Shown here: one piece after another, positions 10,577 through 19,901 of the stretch | Layout: every line of letters starts with the position of its first letter | Position numbering within the stretch: position 1 is the first letter of the stretch | Assembly (NCBI GenBank): GCA_947379755.1 | Contig: CANCOC010000012.1 | Location: forward strand, 1-55,596 | From: Alcaligenaceae bacterium | Lineage (GTDB): Bacteria; Pseudomonadota; Gammaproteobacteria; Burkholderiales; Burkholderiaceae_B | Direction: 5' to 3' | Length of the DNA: 55,596 nucleotides | Notes under the pieces: model-generated | The model's database searches: none | The model's input: the letters and a program-made list of their open reading frames with translations, nothing else | Told to the model about the DNA's origin: nothing | Made by a program: the position numbers and the translations under genes

Positions 10577-10608
10577 AAAAAAAAGACAGCCTAGGCTGTC
10601 TTTTTTTT
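10577..10608. terminator. Perfectly symmetric bidirectional terminator between maeB and gltA
   Basis: A 32-bp perfect palindrome: eight A, then the self-complementary core GACAGCCTAGGCTGTC, then eight T. Because the A and T tracts mirror each other it should terminate maeB on the plus strand (12 bp after its stop) and gltA transcripts on the minus strand. Confidence 0.92.
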
Positions 10609-10639
10609 CACCCGTTTGTAGACAACAAAAACAGATGTA

Positions 10640-10665
10640 AAGGGATGCACCTGAATGCACCCCTT
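10640..10665 (-). terminator. Possible first hairpin after gltA
   Basis: Arms AAGGGATGCA and TGCACCCCTT are complementary except for one pair and surround a 6-nt loop. The hairpin is 8 nt after the gltA stop. On the minus strand it is followed by TTTACATCTG and TTTTTG, a weak T tract. It may act with the symmetric terminator further on. Confidence 0.45.
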
Positions 10666-10673
10666 GCTGAGAG

Positions 10674-11987
10674 TTACTTCTTCAGTTTGTTCGCAGGAAT
10701 ATCACGCGCAACAGAACCCTCGAATAACTGACGGGGACGACCAATTTTATAGTCGGCATCAGAGATCATTTCGTTCCATTGTGCAATCCAGCCCACGGTG
10801 CGGGCAAGCGCAAAGATCGCAGTAAAGAGTGCGGTCGGTACGCCAATCGCGCGCTGAACAATACCTGAGTAGAAGTCAACGTTCGGATACAGTTTACGCT
10901 CGACAAAATATGGATCTTCGAGTGCAATGCGTTCGACTTCCATTGCAAGTTTGAATAACGGATCGTTTTCGAGGCCTAAAGCTGCCAGGACCTCTTTACA
11001 CGTCTGTTGCATCAGTTTGGCACGAGGATCGTAGTTCTTGTAGACACGGTGACCAAAGCCCATCAGGCGCACGCCAGAGTTCTTGTCTTTAACTTGTTCC
11101 ATGAACTCAGCCACGACTGACATGCCGCCTTTGGCCTGTAATTCTTCGAGCATCTGCAGACAAGCTTCGTTCGCACCGCCGTGAGCAGGGCCCCACAGGC
11201 ACGCCACACCTGCAGCAATTGCCGCAAACGGGTTGGTACCTGACGAACCACACAAACGCACGGTTGAAGTCGAAGCATTCTGCTCGTGATCGGCATGCAG
11301 GATAAATATACGATCCAGTGCACGTTCAACTACAGGATTGACGACGTACTCTTCGCAAGGCGTAGCAAACATCATGCGCAGGAAGTTGCCCGTGTAGGAC
11401 AAATTGTTTTGCGGATAGACGTAAGGCTGACCCTGTGAATATTTATAAGCCATCGCCACAAGTGTCGGCATTTTTGCAATCAGGCGGATCGCTGAAACAT
11501 GGCGATGATGTGGATTGGTGATGTCATTGGAGTCATGATAAAAAGCAGACAAAGCACCGACCAGACCAGTCAGGACAGCCATTGGGTGCGCATCACGACG
11601 AAAACCGCGCAGGAAAAACTGCATCTGCTCGTTGACCATTGTGTGGTGGGTCACGAGATCGTCAAAATCTGACTTCTGCGTGCTGTCTGGCAGTTCGCCA
11701 TTCAGGATCAGATAGCAAATATCCATGAAATCGCAATTGACAGCGAGTTGTTCGATTGGGTATCCGCGATAAAGCAGTTCACCCTTGTCACCGTCAATGT
11801 ATGTAATGCTTGATGAGCACGCTGCTGTGGACATAAAGCCCGGATCAAAGGTAAACATACCTGTCTGACCATAGAGCTTACGAATGTCGATGACCTGTGG
11901 GCCGACAGTACCGTCGTATACAGGAAAGTCAACAGAGGGGCTTCCGTCTGAAAACGATAGCGTGGCTTTTTTATCGGATAGTTTCAT
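10674..11987 (-). CDS. gltA: Citrate synthase (type II, hexameric type)
   Basis: Condenses acetyl-CoA with oxaloacetate to citrate, the entry step of the TCA cycle. It has 437 residues, typical of the Gram-negative allosteric type. Catalytic regions are visible: [10 protein letters not shown] and [14 protein letters not shown] hold the two His residues, and [11 protein letters not shown] holds the Asp. The [14 protein letters not shown] stretch and the C-terminal [21 protein letters not shown] are also family hallmarks. The start [15 protein letters not shown] matches the N-terminal beta domain of type II enzymes. It is 21 bp downstream of sdhE, at the end of a gntR-sdhCDAB-sdhE-gltA series. 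A second citrate synthase-like gene, prpC, lies at 18674. Confidence 0.97.
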   Translation of the reverse strand: MKLSDKKATLSFSDGSPSVDFPVYDGTVGPQVIDIRKLYGQTGMFTFDPGFMSTAACSSSITYIDGDKGELLYRGYPIEQLAVNCDFMDICYLILNGELPDSTQKSDFDDLVTHHTMVNEQMQFFLRGFRRDAHPMAVLTGLVGALSAFYHDSNDITNPHHRHVSAIRLIAKMPTLVAMAYKYSQGQPYVYPQNNLSYTGNFLRMMFATPCEEYVVNPVVERALDRIFILHADHEQNASTSTVRLCGSSGTNPFAAIAAGVACLWGPAHGGANEACLQMLEELQAKGGMSVVAEFMEQVKDKNSGVRLMGFGHRVYKNYDPRAKLMQQTCKEVLAALGLENDPLFKLAMEVERIALEDPYFVERKLYPNVDFYSGIVQRAIGVPTALFTAIFALARTVGWIAQWNEMISDADYKIGRPRQLFEGSVARDIPANKLKK

Positions 11988-12008
11988 CGATCATTCCTTC
12001 AGTTAAAT

Positions 12009-12269
12009 TCAAAGCGCGCGGATCTGGAACAGAACATCTCGCACAGCAGGTCGGTCAAGGGCGCCATCAGGCTCTGTACGGGCCAACAACAAATCCATCA
12101 GTTCATTGTCACCCAACTCAAATAATTGAGTGAGTGCTCCAACTTCGACATCAGTCAACTCAGTTTCAAATGCATCGAGATAACGCGTGAGCATCAGATC
12201 ATTTTCAAGCAAGCCACGGCGGGCTCGCCAGCGAAGCCTGACCCGATCCTGATCTGATAGCTTTCCCAT
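12009..12269 (-). CDS. sdhE: FAD assembly factor SdhE (succinate dehydrogenase flavinylation)
   Basis: Small cytoplasmic protein of 86 residues that promotes covalent FAD attachment to SdhA. The family RGxxE motif is present: Arg18-Gly19 and Glu22 in RARRGLLENDLML. The all-helical, acidic sequence (YLDAFETELTDVEVGAL, LFELGDNELMDLLL) fits the SdhE/Sdh5 fold. It starts 2 bp after the sdhB stop, so translational coupling is likely, and gltA follows 21 bp later. Its position inside the sdh operon, rather than elsewhere as in E. coli, supports the call. Confidence 0.93.
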   Translation of the reverse strand: MGKLSDQDRVRLRWRARRGLLENDLMLTRYLDAFETELTDVEVGALTQLFELGDNELMDLLLARTEPDGALDRPAVRDVLFQIRAL

Positions 12270-12271
12270 TG

Positions 12272-12988
12272 TTATACCGACCTGCGAACCAGCATTTCTT
12301 TAATCTTGCCAATGGCCTTGGAAGGATTCAGGCCTTTGGGACACACGTCCACACAGTTCATGATTGTGTGGCAACGGAACAAACGATATGGATCTTCGAG
12401 GTTATCCAGACGCTCTTCTGTCGCATGATCACGCGTATCAGCAATAAAGCGATATGCCTGCAACAAACCGGCAGGACCGACAAACTTGTCAGGATTCCAC
12501 CAGAATGAAGGGCAGGAAGTCGAACAGCATGCACACAGAATGCACTCATACAGACCATCGAGCTCTTCGCGCGCAGCAGGTGTCTGCAAACGCTCTTTCT
12601 CTGGTGGCTGCGTATCATTGATCAGGTAAGGCTTGATCGAATGGTACTGGTTAAAGAACTGTGTCATATCGACGATCAGGTCACGAATCACTGGCAGGCC
12701 TGGCAAAGGACGCAATACGACCGGCTCTTTGAGCTCCAGCATATTGGTCGTACATGCCAGACCGTTTTTGCCGTTGATGTTCATGGCGTCCGAACCACAG
12801 ACGCCTTCACGACATGAGCGGCGCAACGAAAGACTGTCATCAACGTCCATCTTGATGCGAATCAACGCATCAAGCAACATCTTGTCAGTTGGCTGCAACT
12901 CGACTTCGAGTTTTTGCATGTAAGGGCGCTCGTCCTTGTCAGGATCGTAGCGATAAATTTCAAACTTCACGATGCGTTTTGTGCTCAT
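12272..12988 (-). CDS. sdhB: Succinate dehydrogenase iron-sulfur subunit
   Basis: Electron-transfer subunit of complex II, carrying 2Fe-2S, 4Fe-4S and 3Fe-4S clusters between FAD in SdhA and ubiquinone. I start it at ATG 12988 (MSTKRIVKFEIYRYDP, 238 residues). The frame is open to 13105, but that extension overlaps the end of sdhA and has no family similarity. The 2Fe-2S ligands are in CREGVCGSDAMNINGKNGLAC-type spacing (written here only as its two ends, CREGVCGSD and GLAC). The other clusters are bound by CILCACCSTSCP and by CHTIMNCVDVCPKGL. Located 23 bp after sdhA and 2 bp before sdhE. Confidence 0.96.
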   Translation of the reverse strand: MSTKRIVKFEIYRYDPDKDERPYMQKLEVELQPTDKMLLDALIRIKMDVDDSLSLRRSCREGVCGSDAMNINGKNGLACTTNMLELKEPVVLRPLPGLPVIRDLIVDMTQFFNQYHSIKPYLINDTQPPEKERLQTPAAREELDGLYECILCACCSTSCPSFWWNPDKFVGPAGLLQAYRFIADTRDHATEERLDNLEDPYRLFRCHTIMNCVDVCPKGLNPSKAIGKIKEMLVRRSV

Positions 12989-13011
12989 GATGGGTATCCA
13001 GAAATCCTGAC

Positions 13012-14790
13012 TTAGAAGGTCCGCGACTTGGGCGGAAAGCTTTCGACTGTGAGCGGCTGCAGTTGCACAGGCTTGTAATCCAGGCGGTTGTCTGCCGAGT
13101 ACCACAAGGTGTGCTTGATCCAGTTCTCATCATCGCGCGTTGGATGGTCATCGAGCGCATGCGCACCACGACTCTCTGTACGTGCAGCGGCAGAGTGAAT
13201 CGTCGAGCGGGCAACTTCAATCATGTTGCTCAATTCGAGGGCTTCGATCCGTGCGGTGTTAAACACCTTGGACTTGTCATTGAACGCAATGTTGTCGACT
13301 CTTGCAGCGAGGGCGTCAATTTTGGCAACGCCTTCTTTCAGTGTTGCGAGTGTACGGAATACACCACAATGCTGTTGCATCGCGTTGCGGATGTCGTTAC
13401 CAACTTCCTGAGTTTTTTCACCCGTCGTGCGTGACTCAATTTTATTGACGCGATCGATTGAGTAATCGACCGAAGCCTGAGGAAGTGGCTTGTGCGTGAG
13501 TTTCCCTGCAGCGTGTGCGGCAACGATATGATTGCCTGAAGCACGTCCGAACACAATCAAGTCGAGCAACGAGTTCGTACCCAGGCGATTTGCACCGTGG
13601 ACCGAAACTGCTGAACACTCACCGATTGCGTACAAACCATTCACGACCTGATTCTGCGTACCATCCCATGTCACAACCTGACCGTTATAGTTGGCCGGGA
13701 TACCGCCCATCTGGTAGTGAATGGTCGGAACAACAGGGATTGGTTCTTTGGTGGCATCAACGTTGGCAAACTTATGACCAATTTCAAGAATCGATGGTAA
13801 ACGCTTGCTGATGACATCGGCACCGAGATGATCGAGCTTCAGGTGAACGTAGGCGCCATCAGGACCACAGCCTCGGCCTTCCTTGATTTCCTGGTCCATG
13901 CAGCGTGAAATAAAATCACGTGGCGCAAGATCTTTCAGGGTCGGTGCATAGCGTTCCATGAAGCGTTCGCCGTCTTTGTTGAGCAGAATACCGCCCTCAC
14001 CGCGCACACCTTCAGTAATCAGCACACCTGCTCCGGCAACCCCGGTTGGGTGAAACTGCCAGAATTCCATGTCCTGCATCGGGATGCCCGCGCGCGAAGC
14101 CATACCCATGCCGTCGCCCGTGTTAATAAAGGCATTGGTCGAGGCAGCCCAGATACGGCCCGCACCGCCAGTCGCTAGCACGGTCGTCTTGGCTTCGAAA
14201 ATATACATTTCGCCGGTTTCCATCTCGAGGGCGGTCACGCCCACGACATCACCCGCCTCGTCACGAATCAGGTCCAGCGCCATCCATTCAACAAAAAATT
14301 GCGTGCGTGAAGCAACGTTGCGCTGATACAGGGTATGCAACATGGCATGGCCCGTGCGATCAGCTGCGGCACAGGCGCGCTGCACGGGTTTTTCGCCAAA
14401 GTTGGCAGTATGCCCACCGAACGGACGCTGATAGATGGTGCCATCAGCATTGCGGTCAAAAGGCATACCGAAATGCTCAAGCTCGTACACCGCATTGGGT
14501 GCCTCGCGGCACATGAATTCAATTGCGTCCTGATCACCCAGCCAGTCTGACCCCTTGACGGTGTCATACATGTGCCAGTACCAGTTGTCTTCACTCATGT
14601 TGCCCAGTGAAGCACCGATACCGCCCTGCGCAGCAACTGTGTGCGAACGCGTAGGAAATACTTTGGACAACACCGCAACATTGAGACCTGCGTTCGCAAG
14701 CTGTAATGAACAACGCATGCCAGCACCGCCGGCACCTACGACAACCACGTCAAATTTACGACGTGGCAATGATGATTTGACTGAAGTCAT
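13012..14790 (-). CDS. sdhA: Succinate dehydrogenase flavoprotein subunit
   Basis: Catalytic subunit of complex II, oxidising succinate to fumarate on covalent FAD. It has 592 residues. The N-terminal dinucleotide fold VVVGAGGAGM is at 16-25. His50 in TRSHTVAAQGG is the expected covalent FAD-histidyl ligand. Substrate and active-site regions include FHPTGVAGAGVLITEGVRG and RFMERYAP, and HGANRLGTNSLLDL lies near the C-terminal part of the FAD domain. The start MTSVKSSLPRRKFD at 14790 is 3 bp after the sdhD stop. SdhE, which helps flavinylate this protein, is encoded two genes downstream. Confidence 0.97.
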   Translation of the reverse strand: MTSVKSSLPRRKFDVVVVGAGGAGMRCSLQLANAGLNVAVLSKVFPTRSHTVAAQGGIGASLGNMSEDNWYWHMYDTVKGSDWLGDQDAIEFMCREAPNAVYELEHFGMPFDRNADGTIYQRPFGGHTANFGEKPVQRACAAADRTGHAMLHTLYQRNVASRTQFFVEWMALDLIRDEAGDVVGVTALEMETGEMYIFEAKTTVLATGGAGRIWAASTNAFINTGDGMGMASRAGIPMQDMEFWQFHPTGVAGAGVLITEGVRGEGGILLNKDGERFMERYAPTLKDLAPRDFISRCMDQEIKEGRGCGPDGAYVHLKLDHLGADVISKRLPSILEIGHKFANVDATKEPIPVVPTIHYQMGGIPANYNGQVVTWDGTQNQVVNGLYAIGECSAVSVHGANRLGTNSLLDLIVFGRASGNHIVAAHAAGKLTHKPLPQASVDYSIDRVNKIESRTTGEKTQEVGNDIRNAMQQHCGVFRTLATLKEGVAKIDALAARVDNIAFNDKSKVFNTARIEALELSNMIEVARSTIHSAAARTESRGAHALDDHPTRDDENWIKHTLWYSADNRLDYKPVQLQPLTVESFPPKSRTF

Positions 14791-14793
14791 GGC

Positions 14794-15177
14794 TTAAGCT
14801 CTCCAGAGGATGTGTACGAAATACACGACCGAACCAACCAGCCACAAGATGGTTAGAACCATTAAAAATAAACGCAGACCAACGGGTTTGATGTAATCCA
14901 TCCAGATGTCACGAATACCAATCCAGGCATGCCATGTAAGCGAGATCATGGCGAGCGACGCCAGGATCTGGCCAACAGGCACCATCAGACAGGTGAAAGT
15001 GAACAGATTTTTCCAACCCTGATATGTGAACCCTGACATCGTCAGAATTCCAGCGAGCAAAACCAGTGTGTAGATCGCCATAATAATGGCGGTGACGCGC
15101 TGGACAATGAAGCCAAACGTACCGTAATGGGCACCGACTACCAGGCGTTTTGGACCGATGTTTTCAATAGGGGTCAT
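14794..15177 (-). CDS. sdhD: Succinate dehydrogenase membrane anchor subunit D
   Basis: One of two hydrophobic subunits that anchor complex II and form the quinone/haem b site. I start it at ATG 15177 (MTPIENIGPKRLVVG, 127 residues). Its first base overlaps the sdhC stop as TGATG, a coupling arrangement, whereas the upstream in-frame GTG codons at 15180 and 15183 would lie inside sdhC. Three transmembrane helices are visible: about 22-45, 57-80 and 97-120. SLTWHAWIGIRDIWMDYI holds the conserved haem-ligand-region His. It is 3 bp before sdhA. Confidence 0.92.
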   Translation of the reverse strand: MTPIENIGPKRLVVGAHYGTFGFIVQRVTAIIMAIYTLVLLAGILTMSGFTYQGWKNLFTFTCLMVPVGQILASLAMISLTWHAWIGIRDIWMDYIKPVGLRLFLMVLTILWLVGSVVYFVHILWRA

Positions 15178-15587
15178 CACCACACTCCGAACAATTTAAG
15201 ACCAAAAACAGCTGTCAGTGCCAGACTCACGCCCAGAACAAGACTTGCGCTTTTAGCCGCTGATTCTTTGTCCATGCCGATATGGAGGTCGAGCACGAGA
15301 TAGCGGATACCGGCACAGAAATGATGCAGGTAACCCCAGATCAGAACCAGCAGGATAAGTTTGACAATTGGATTGCCAACCACAGCAGACATGGAGGCAA
15401 AGCCAGCTTCTGACACAAAGCTCATCGCAAACAGCGCGATCAGCAAGGGCAGACAGAGAAATAACAAGGCGCCGCTTACGCGATGCAAAATGGACACCTT
15501 ACCGGCCATGGGCAGACGGTAATTCATCAAGTCAACGGGACTGATGTTGCGAAACTGAGGACGCGGCTTTGGAGCTGAGTCAGACAT
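15177..15587 (-). CDS. sdhC: Succinate dehydrogenase cytochrome b556 subunit
   Basis: Membrane subunit of complex II that takes part in ubiquinone and haem b binding. The start chosen is ATG 15587 (MSDSAPKPRPQFRN, 136 residues) because family members begin this way; the frame is open to 15626. HRVSGALLFLCLP is the SdhC signature before helix 1. WGYLHHFCAGIRYLVLDLH contains the conserved His cluster, and three helices are visible. The stop overlaps the sdhD start. The 89 bp between the GntR gene stop and this start may hold a promoter (TTGAAT, 17 bp, then a weak -10), but I could not settle this. Confidence 0.92.
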   Translation of the reverse strand: MSDSAPKPRPQFRNISPVDLMNYRLPMAGKVSILHRVSGALLFLCLPLLIALFAMSFVSEAGFASMSAVVGNPIVKLILLVLIWGYLHHFCAGIRYLVLDLHIGMDKESAAKSASLVLGVSLALTAVFGLKLFGVW

Positions 15588-15676
15588 AACGACCTCGAAA
15601 AGAGAGCGATGGGATGGGATAAACACTACATTTTCGCCGATATGAGTCTTTCATTCAAATCAGCTAAATTACTGAA

Positions 15677-16456
15677 CTAATTCAAGCTATTGCGATAATA
15701 ATACTGATCAGTCACATAATGACCACTCCGTAATTCTACCGGACGATCTGCATAAGTGTAAGAAATTCTGTCCACTCGCAGCAAAGGTGTTGCCAAATTC
15801 ACTTTTAACAGGCCTGCAACGTCAGCATCGGCGGGCACTGCACGCAGTTTTTCTTCTGCACGGACCATGCTGACGCCAAACTGGGTTTCAAAAAAGCCAT
15901 AAAGTGGCCCGACATAGCCGGCTAGTGATTCTGCCGTCAAGCCTTTGAACAAGGCGCTCGGCAAATAAATATCATCCACAACCGTGGGTACACCGGAAAA
16001 TGACAGCAAGCGGCGGATCGCCACAACAGGATCCCCTGCCTTAAGCTCGAGGCTACGCGCCATTTCGGCGTTGGCCCTGATGCGACGGCAATCAAGAATG
16101 CGGCTTTCGGCAGGCTGGGGTTCACCTTCGTTTGGTGCGAGTCGCAAAAACCTGAACCGCACGCGGGCTTCGTGGTGGGTAGAGACAAACGTGCCTTTGC
16201 CCTGCCTGCGCATGAGCAGATGCTCTGCAGCCAGCTCGTCAACGGCCTTGCGCACGGTGCCCTGACTGACCTGAAAACGCGCCGCCAGTTCGATTTCGCT
16301 TGGAATCGCCTCGCCGGGCTTCCACTCACCACGGTCGAGCGACTGCACGAGCAAGGCTTTAATTTGCTGATACAGCGGGCTAAAGGCTGCGGAACCGGTT
16401 GCGGGAGCTGTCCCACGCTCGGCTGGCGCAGAGCTGCGTACGGTTAAATCAGACAT
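15677..16456 (-). CDS. GntR-family regulator with UTRA domain (HutC-like)
   Basis: Predicted DNA-binding regulator of central metabolism. I start it at ATG 16456 (MSDLTVRSSAPAERG, 259 residues); an upstream in-frame start at 16486 is possible. The winged helix spans about residues 26-92, with the recognition helix region VSQGTVRKAVDEL at 63-75 and the wing RRQGKGTFVS. From about 110 to 255 there is a UTRA ligand-binding domain (GDPVVAIRRLL, LLRVDRISYTYADRPVELR). It lies upstream of sdhC on the same strand and divergent from mdh. The 21-bp palindrome at 16524-16544 is in their shared spacer, and a near-identical copy precedes acnB. Its ligand is unknown from sequence; a TCA or methylcitrate intermediate is a guess. 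I do not recognise an established gene name. Confidence 0.88.
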   Translation of the reverse strand: MSDLTVRSSAPAERGTAPATGSAAFSPLYQQIKALLVQSLDRGEWKPGEAIPSEIELAARFQVSQGTVRKAVDELAAEHLLMRRQGKGTFVSTHHEARVRFRFLRLAPNEGEPQPAESRILDCRRIRANAEMARSLELKAGDPVVAIRRLLSFSGVPTVVDDIYLPSALFKGLTAESLAGYVGPLYGFFETQFGVSMVRAEEKLRAVPADADVAGLLKVNLATPLLRVDRISYTYADRPVELRSGHYVTDQYYYRNSLN

Positions 16457-16523
16457 GTTGAAGGGCAATTGAATACATAGGCTCATTGTTACACAGACAT
16501 GGCCGCAAGTCCACGACTCTTGT

Positions 16524-16544
16524 GTCTTATATAAGATATAAGAT
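16524..16544. promoter_or_regulatory. Candidate GntR operator, copy A (gntR/mdh spacer)
   Basis: Near-perfect 21-bp palindrome with arms GTCTTATA and TATAAGAT around TAAGA. It differs from copy B (24541-24561) at the last base only. It ends 3 bp upstream of the proposed mdh -35 box and lies 68 bp upstream of the gntR start. It could therefore act on mdh and on gntR itself. AT-rich palindromes of this length fit GntR/HutC-type dimers; assignment to the neighbouring regulator is inference. Confidence 0.72.
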
Positions 16545-16547
16545 TGG

Positions 16548-16576
16548 TTGACGCGCCCGGCAATTTACACTAGCAT
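16548..16576 (+). promoter_or_regulatory. Probable sigma-70 promoter of mdh
   Basis: TTGACG at 16548-16553, a 17-bp spacer and TAGCAT at 16571-16576. It predicts a start near 16583 and a leader of about 100 nt before the mdh ATG. Operator copy A lies immediately upstream. Confidence 0.6.
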
Positions 16577-16683
16577 CCTGTGCAGAATCCAGACCGCCTG
16601 GTTGAGATCGAACCGTCAGCCAGACGCGTTAAAAACGTTAAACTTAGCTTTGAACTTTTACATTAGTCATTTCGGAGATTGTT

Positions 16684-17673
16684 ATGTCAAAACCCGCCAT
16701 GCGTGTTGCGGTCACCGGTGCAGCAGGCCAGATCGGTTACGCCCTGCTGTTTCGTATTGCCTCGGGTGAAATGCTCGGCAAAGACCAGCCAGTGATTTTG
16801 CAGCTGCTTGAGATCCCTGACGAAAAAGCGCAAAAGGCGCTCAAAGGCGTCATGATGGAACTCGACGACTGCGCCTTCCCATTGCTGCAGTCGATGAGCG
16901 CACACAGCGACCCACGCGAAGCCTTTAAAGATGTCGACGTCGCACTGCTGGTTGGCTCGCGTCCACGCGGCCCTGGCATGGAGCGTGCCGAGTTGCTGGC
17001 TGTCAATGGCCAAATCTTTACCGCCCAGGGCAAAGCGCTCAATGACGTTGCCAGCCGCAATGTAAAAGTCCTGGTGGTTGGCAACCCTGCTAATACCAAT
17101 GCATATATCGCGATGAAATCGGCACCCAGCCTGCCAGCTAAAAACTTCACCGCCATGTTGCGCCTGGACCATAACCGCGCACTGTCGCAGCTTGCCACCA
17201 AACTGAACAAGCCAGTCGCCGACATCCAGAAACTCGCAGTGTGGGGCAATCACTCACCTTCGATGTATGCAGACTACCGCTTTGCCACGATCGGTGGCCA
17301 GAGCGTTTCAAAACTGATCAATGACGACGCATGGAATCGTGACACATTCCTGCCAACTGTTGGCAAACGTGGCGCAGCCATTATCGAAGCACGCGGCCTG
17401 TCTTCAGCCGCTTCGGCCGCAAACGCAGCGATTGATCACATTCGTGACTGGGTCCTGGGCACCAACGGCAAGTGGGTCACCATGGGTGTGCCATCCGATG
17501 GCACCTATGGCATTCCTGAAGGCATCATGTATGGCGTGCCAGTCACCTGCGAAGGTGGTGAATATCACCGCATCACAGGTCTGGAAATTGACGGGTTCTC
17601 GCGCGAGCGCATGGACCTCACTCTGAAAGAGTTACTCGAAGAGCGTGATGGCGTTGCCCATCTGTTGAACTAA
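16684..17673 (+). CDS. mdh: Malate dehydrogenase
   Basis: Interconverts malate and oxaloacetate with NAD(H), closing the TCA cycle. It has 329 residues, the length of the MDH group II enzymes found in Burkholderiales. The N-terminal nucleotide fold [19 protein letters not shown] is at about 9-27. The substrate-binding loop carries [23 protein letters not shown] and [12 protein letters not shown] follow, the latter with the catalytic His. ATG 16684 is preceded by CGGAGA at good spacing. A terminator follows the gene at 17686, so prpB downstream is likely a separate unit or depends on readthrough. Confidence 0.97.
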   Translation: MSKPAMRVAVTGAAGQIGYALLFRIASGEMLGKDQPVILQLLEIPDEKAQKALKGVMMELDDCAFPLLQSMSAHSDPREAFKDVDVALLVGSRPRGPGMERAELLAVNGQIFTAQGKALNDVASRNVKVLVVGNPANTNAYIAMKSAPSLPAKNFTAMLRLDHNRALSQLATKLNKPVADIQKLAVWGNHSPSMYADYRFATIGGQSVSKLINDDAWNRDTFLPTVGKRGAAIIEARGLSSAASAANAAIDHIRDWVLGTNGKWVTMGVPSDGTYGIPEGIMYGVPVTCEGGEYHRITGLEIDGFSRERMDLTLKELLEERDGVAHLLN

Positions 17674-17685
17674 CGCACTAAACGA

Positions 17686-17713
17686 ATGGGCCCACTGATG
17701 GGCCCATTTTTTT
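17686..17713 (+). terminator. Terminator after mdh
   Basis: Arms ATGGGCCCA (17686-17694) and TGGGCCCAT (17699-17707) form a 9-bp perfect stem with a 4-nt loop, followed by a run of T. It lies 12 bp after the mdh stop and 28 bp before the prpB start. Confidence 0.9.
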
Positions 17714-17740
17714 AATAATAATTAAGCACTGGAGTCATGC

Positions 17741-18634
17741 ATGTCTAACCAAGCTACCGCTGGCCAACGTTTTCGCGCTGCACTTGCCGCAGAAAAACCT
17801 CTACAAATTATTGGCGCGATCAACGCCAACCATGCGCTGCTTGCCAAGCGTGCCGGCTTTCATGCCATCTATCTGTCTGGCGGCGGAGTCGCTGCAGGTT
17901 CACTGGGTTTGCCAGACCTGGGCATCAATACGCTGGACGACGTGCTGACAGACGTACGCCGCATTACCGACGTCTGCGACACACCACTGATTGTCGACAT
18001 CGACACCGGCTTTGGTCCCTCAGCCTTCAACATTGCTCGCACCATCAAAAGTCTGACAAAATTTGGCGCGGCTGGATGCCATATTGAAGATCAGGTTGGC
18101 GCCAAGCGTTGCGGCCACCGCCCTGGCAAGGAAATTGTCACCACAGAAGAAATGCGCGACCGCGTCAAAGCAGCAACCGATGCGCGTACAGATGACAGCT
18201 TCTACATCATCGCGCGTACCGATGCGATTGCCGCCCAGGGCGTTGATGCAGCCATTGAGCGTGCACTGGCATGTGTAGAAGCAGGTGCCGATGCAATCTT
18301 TGCCGAAGCCGCCTACGACCTGGCCACTTTTGACAAATTTGCCAAAGCCATCAGCGTGCCTTTGCTTGCCAACATTACCGAGTTCGGACAGACACCGTTA
18401 TTTACGGTTGAAGAGTTACGCTCAGTTGGCGTGGGCATGGTGCTCTATCCCCTGTCTGCATTCCGTGCGATGAACAAAGCCGCCGAAACGGTCTATCAGG
18501 CCATTCGTCGCGACGGTCACCAGAAAAATGTCGTCGATATGATGCAGACCCGCGAAGAACTCTACGACCGTATCAATTACCACGCCTTTGAAGGCGCACT
18601 CGACAAGTTGTTTGCTGAGAACAAGTCCAAGTAA
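17741..18634 (+). CDS. prpB: 2-methylisocitrate lyase
   Basis: Cleaves 2-methylisocitrate to pyruvate and succinate, the last step of the methylcitrate cycle for propionate breakdown. It has 297 residues, the normal length for PrpB. The PEP mutase/isocitrate lyase motif region is [19 protein letters not shown], with the active-site Cys in KRCGH. DIDTGFG carries the metal-binding Asp residues, and the [17 protein letters not shown] loop is typical of the PrpB clade. The start is ATG 17741, with GGAG 7 nt upstream. It is the first gene of prpB-prpC-acnD-prpF. The cleaved succinate would enter the SDH encoded nearby. Confidence 0.95.
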   Translation: MSNQATAGQRFRAALAAEKPLQIIGAINANHALLAKRAGFHAIYLSGGGVAAGSLGLPDLGINTLDDVLTDVRRITDVCDTPLIVDIDTGFGPSAFNIARTIKSLTKFGAAGCHIEDQVGAKRCGHRPGKEIVTTEEMRDRVKAATDARTDDSFYIIARTDAIAAQGVDAAIERALACVEAGADAIFAEAAYDLATFDKFAKAISVPLLANITEFGQTPLFTVEELRSVGVGMVLYPLSAFRAMNKAAETVYQAIRRDGHQKNVVDMMQTREELYDRINYHAFEGALDKLFAENKSK

Positions 18635-18673
18635 TCATTGCAACACACCGAATCTGAATCAAGGAAAATCAAC

Positions 18674-19900
18674 ATGGCCACAAGTAAAAAAGTTGCAGCA
18701 AAAAAAACTGCACCCGCCAAAGTCGTCACCGCTAAAGTCGCACCTGCTGCAGAAGCAGTTGCACCCGTTTTCAAACCTAAAAAATCCGTTGCACTTTCAG
18801 GCGTGACCGCAGGCAATACCGCACTGTGTACAGTGGGTCGCAGCGGCAACGACCTGAACTATCGCGGCTATGACATTCTGGACCTCGCCGATGTCAGCGA
18901 ATTCGAGGAAGTGGCCCATCTGCTGATTCATGGCAAGCTGCCCAACAAAGCCGAACTGGCTGCTTACAAAGCAAAACTGCGCGCCTTGCGCGGCCTGCCC
19001 GCCCAATTGCAGACCGTGCTCGAATCCCTGCCCGCAGCCAGCCACCCGATGGATGTCATGCGGACAGCCGCCTCGGCTCTGGGATGCATGCTGCCCGAAA
19101 AAGAAGATCATAACGTTCCTGGCGCACGCGACATCGCCGACCGCCTGATGGCAAACCTGGGTTCAGCCCTGCTTTACTGGTATCACTTTAGCCACAACGG
19201 TCGCATCATTGATGTACAAACCGATGATGACACGATCGGTGGCCACTTCCTGCATCTGCTGCACGGAACCAAACCCAACGCCGACTGGGTGCGTGCGATG
19301 CACACATCCTTGATTCTGTATGCAGAGCACGAGTTCAATGCGTCGACCTTTACCTGCCGCGTGATCGCAGGTACTGGTTCAGACATGTACTCAGCAATTT
19401 CGGGTGGTATTGGCGCACTGCGCGGACCCAAGCATGGCGGTGCAAACGAAGTCGCTTTCGAAGTACAGAAGCGCTACGAAAACCCCGCTGAGGCAGAGGC
19501 TGACATCCGTGCCCGTATCGAAAACAAAGAAGTTGTGATTGGCTTTGGACACCCTGTCTACACGATTGCCGATCCACGCAACAAGGTCATCAAAGAAGTT
19601 GCGCTGCGCCTGTCCAAAAAAGAAGGCACTACCAAAATGTACGACATCGCCGACCGTATCGAAGCCACGATGTGGGATGCCAAGAAGATGTTTGCAAACC
19701 TGGACTGGTTTTCCGCAGTGTCTTATCACATGATGGGGGTGCCGACTGCCATGTTCACGCCATTGTTTGTGATCGCACGCACCGCAGGCTGGTCAGCCCA
19801 CATTATCGAACAGCGCATCGACAACAAGATCATTCGTCCCGCCGCCAACTACACCGGCCCCGATGATCAAAAATTCGTGCCTCTCGCAAAGCGCAAATAA
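18674..19900 (+). CDS. prpC: 2-methylcitrate synthase with Lys/Ala-rich N-terminal tail
   Basis: Condenses propionyl-CoA with oxaloacetate to 2-methylcitrate. I start it at ATG 18674 (408 residues) because AAGGAAAAT lies just upstream; the frame is also open to 18638. Catalytic regions are clear: [27 protein letters not shown] and [12 protein letters not shown] hold the His/His/Asp triad. [14 protein letters not shown] and [12 protein letters not shown] mark the PrpC clade. Residues 1 to about 40 form an unusual low-complexity tail containing [16 protein letters not shown], resembling histone H1-like tails; the conserved core begins at about [14 protein letters not shown]. No alternative start would remove the tail without cutting the core. 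The acnD start follows 1 bp after the stop. Confidence 0.94.
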   Translation: MATSKKVAAKKTAPAKVVTAKVAPAAEAVAPVFKPKKSVALSGVTAGNTALCTVGRSGNDLNYRGYDILDLADVSEFEEVAHLLIHGKLPNKAELAAYKAKLRALRGLPAQLQTVLESLPAASHPMDVMRTAASALGCMLPEKEDHNVPGARDIADRLMANLGSALLYWYHFSHNGRIIDVQTDDDTIGGHFLHLLHGTKPNADWVRAMHTSLILYAEHEFNASTFTCRVIAGTGSDMYSAISGGIGALRGPKHGGANEVAFEVQKRYENPAEAEADIRARIENKEVVIGFGHPVYTIADPRNKVIKEVALRLSKKEGTTKMYDIADRIEATMWDAKKMFANLDWFSAVSYHMMGVPTAMFTPLFVIARTAGWSAHIIEQRIDNKIIRPAANYTGPDDQKFVPLAKRK

Positions 19901-19901
19901 T

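Noticed and set aside
12989-13105. N-terminal extension of sdhB by 39 codons
   Set aside because: It overlaps the sdhA end in another frame, and the family start is ATG 12988.
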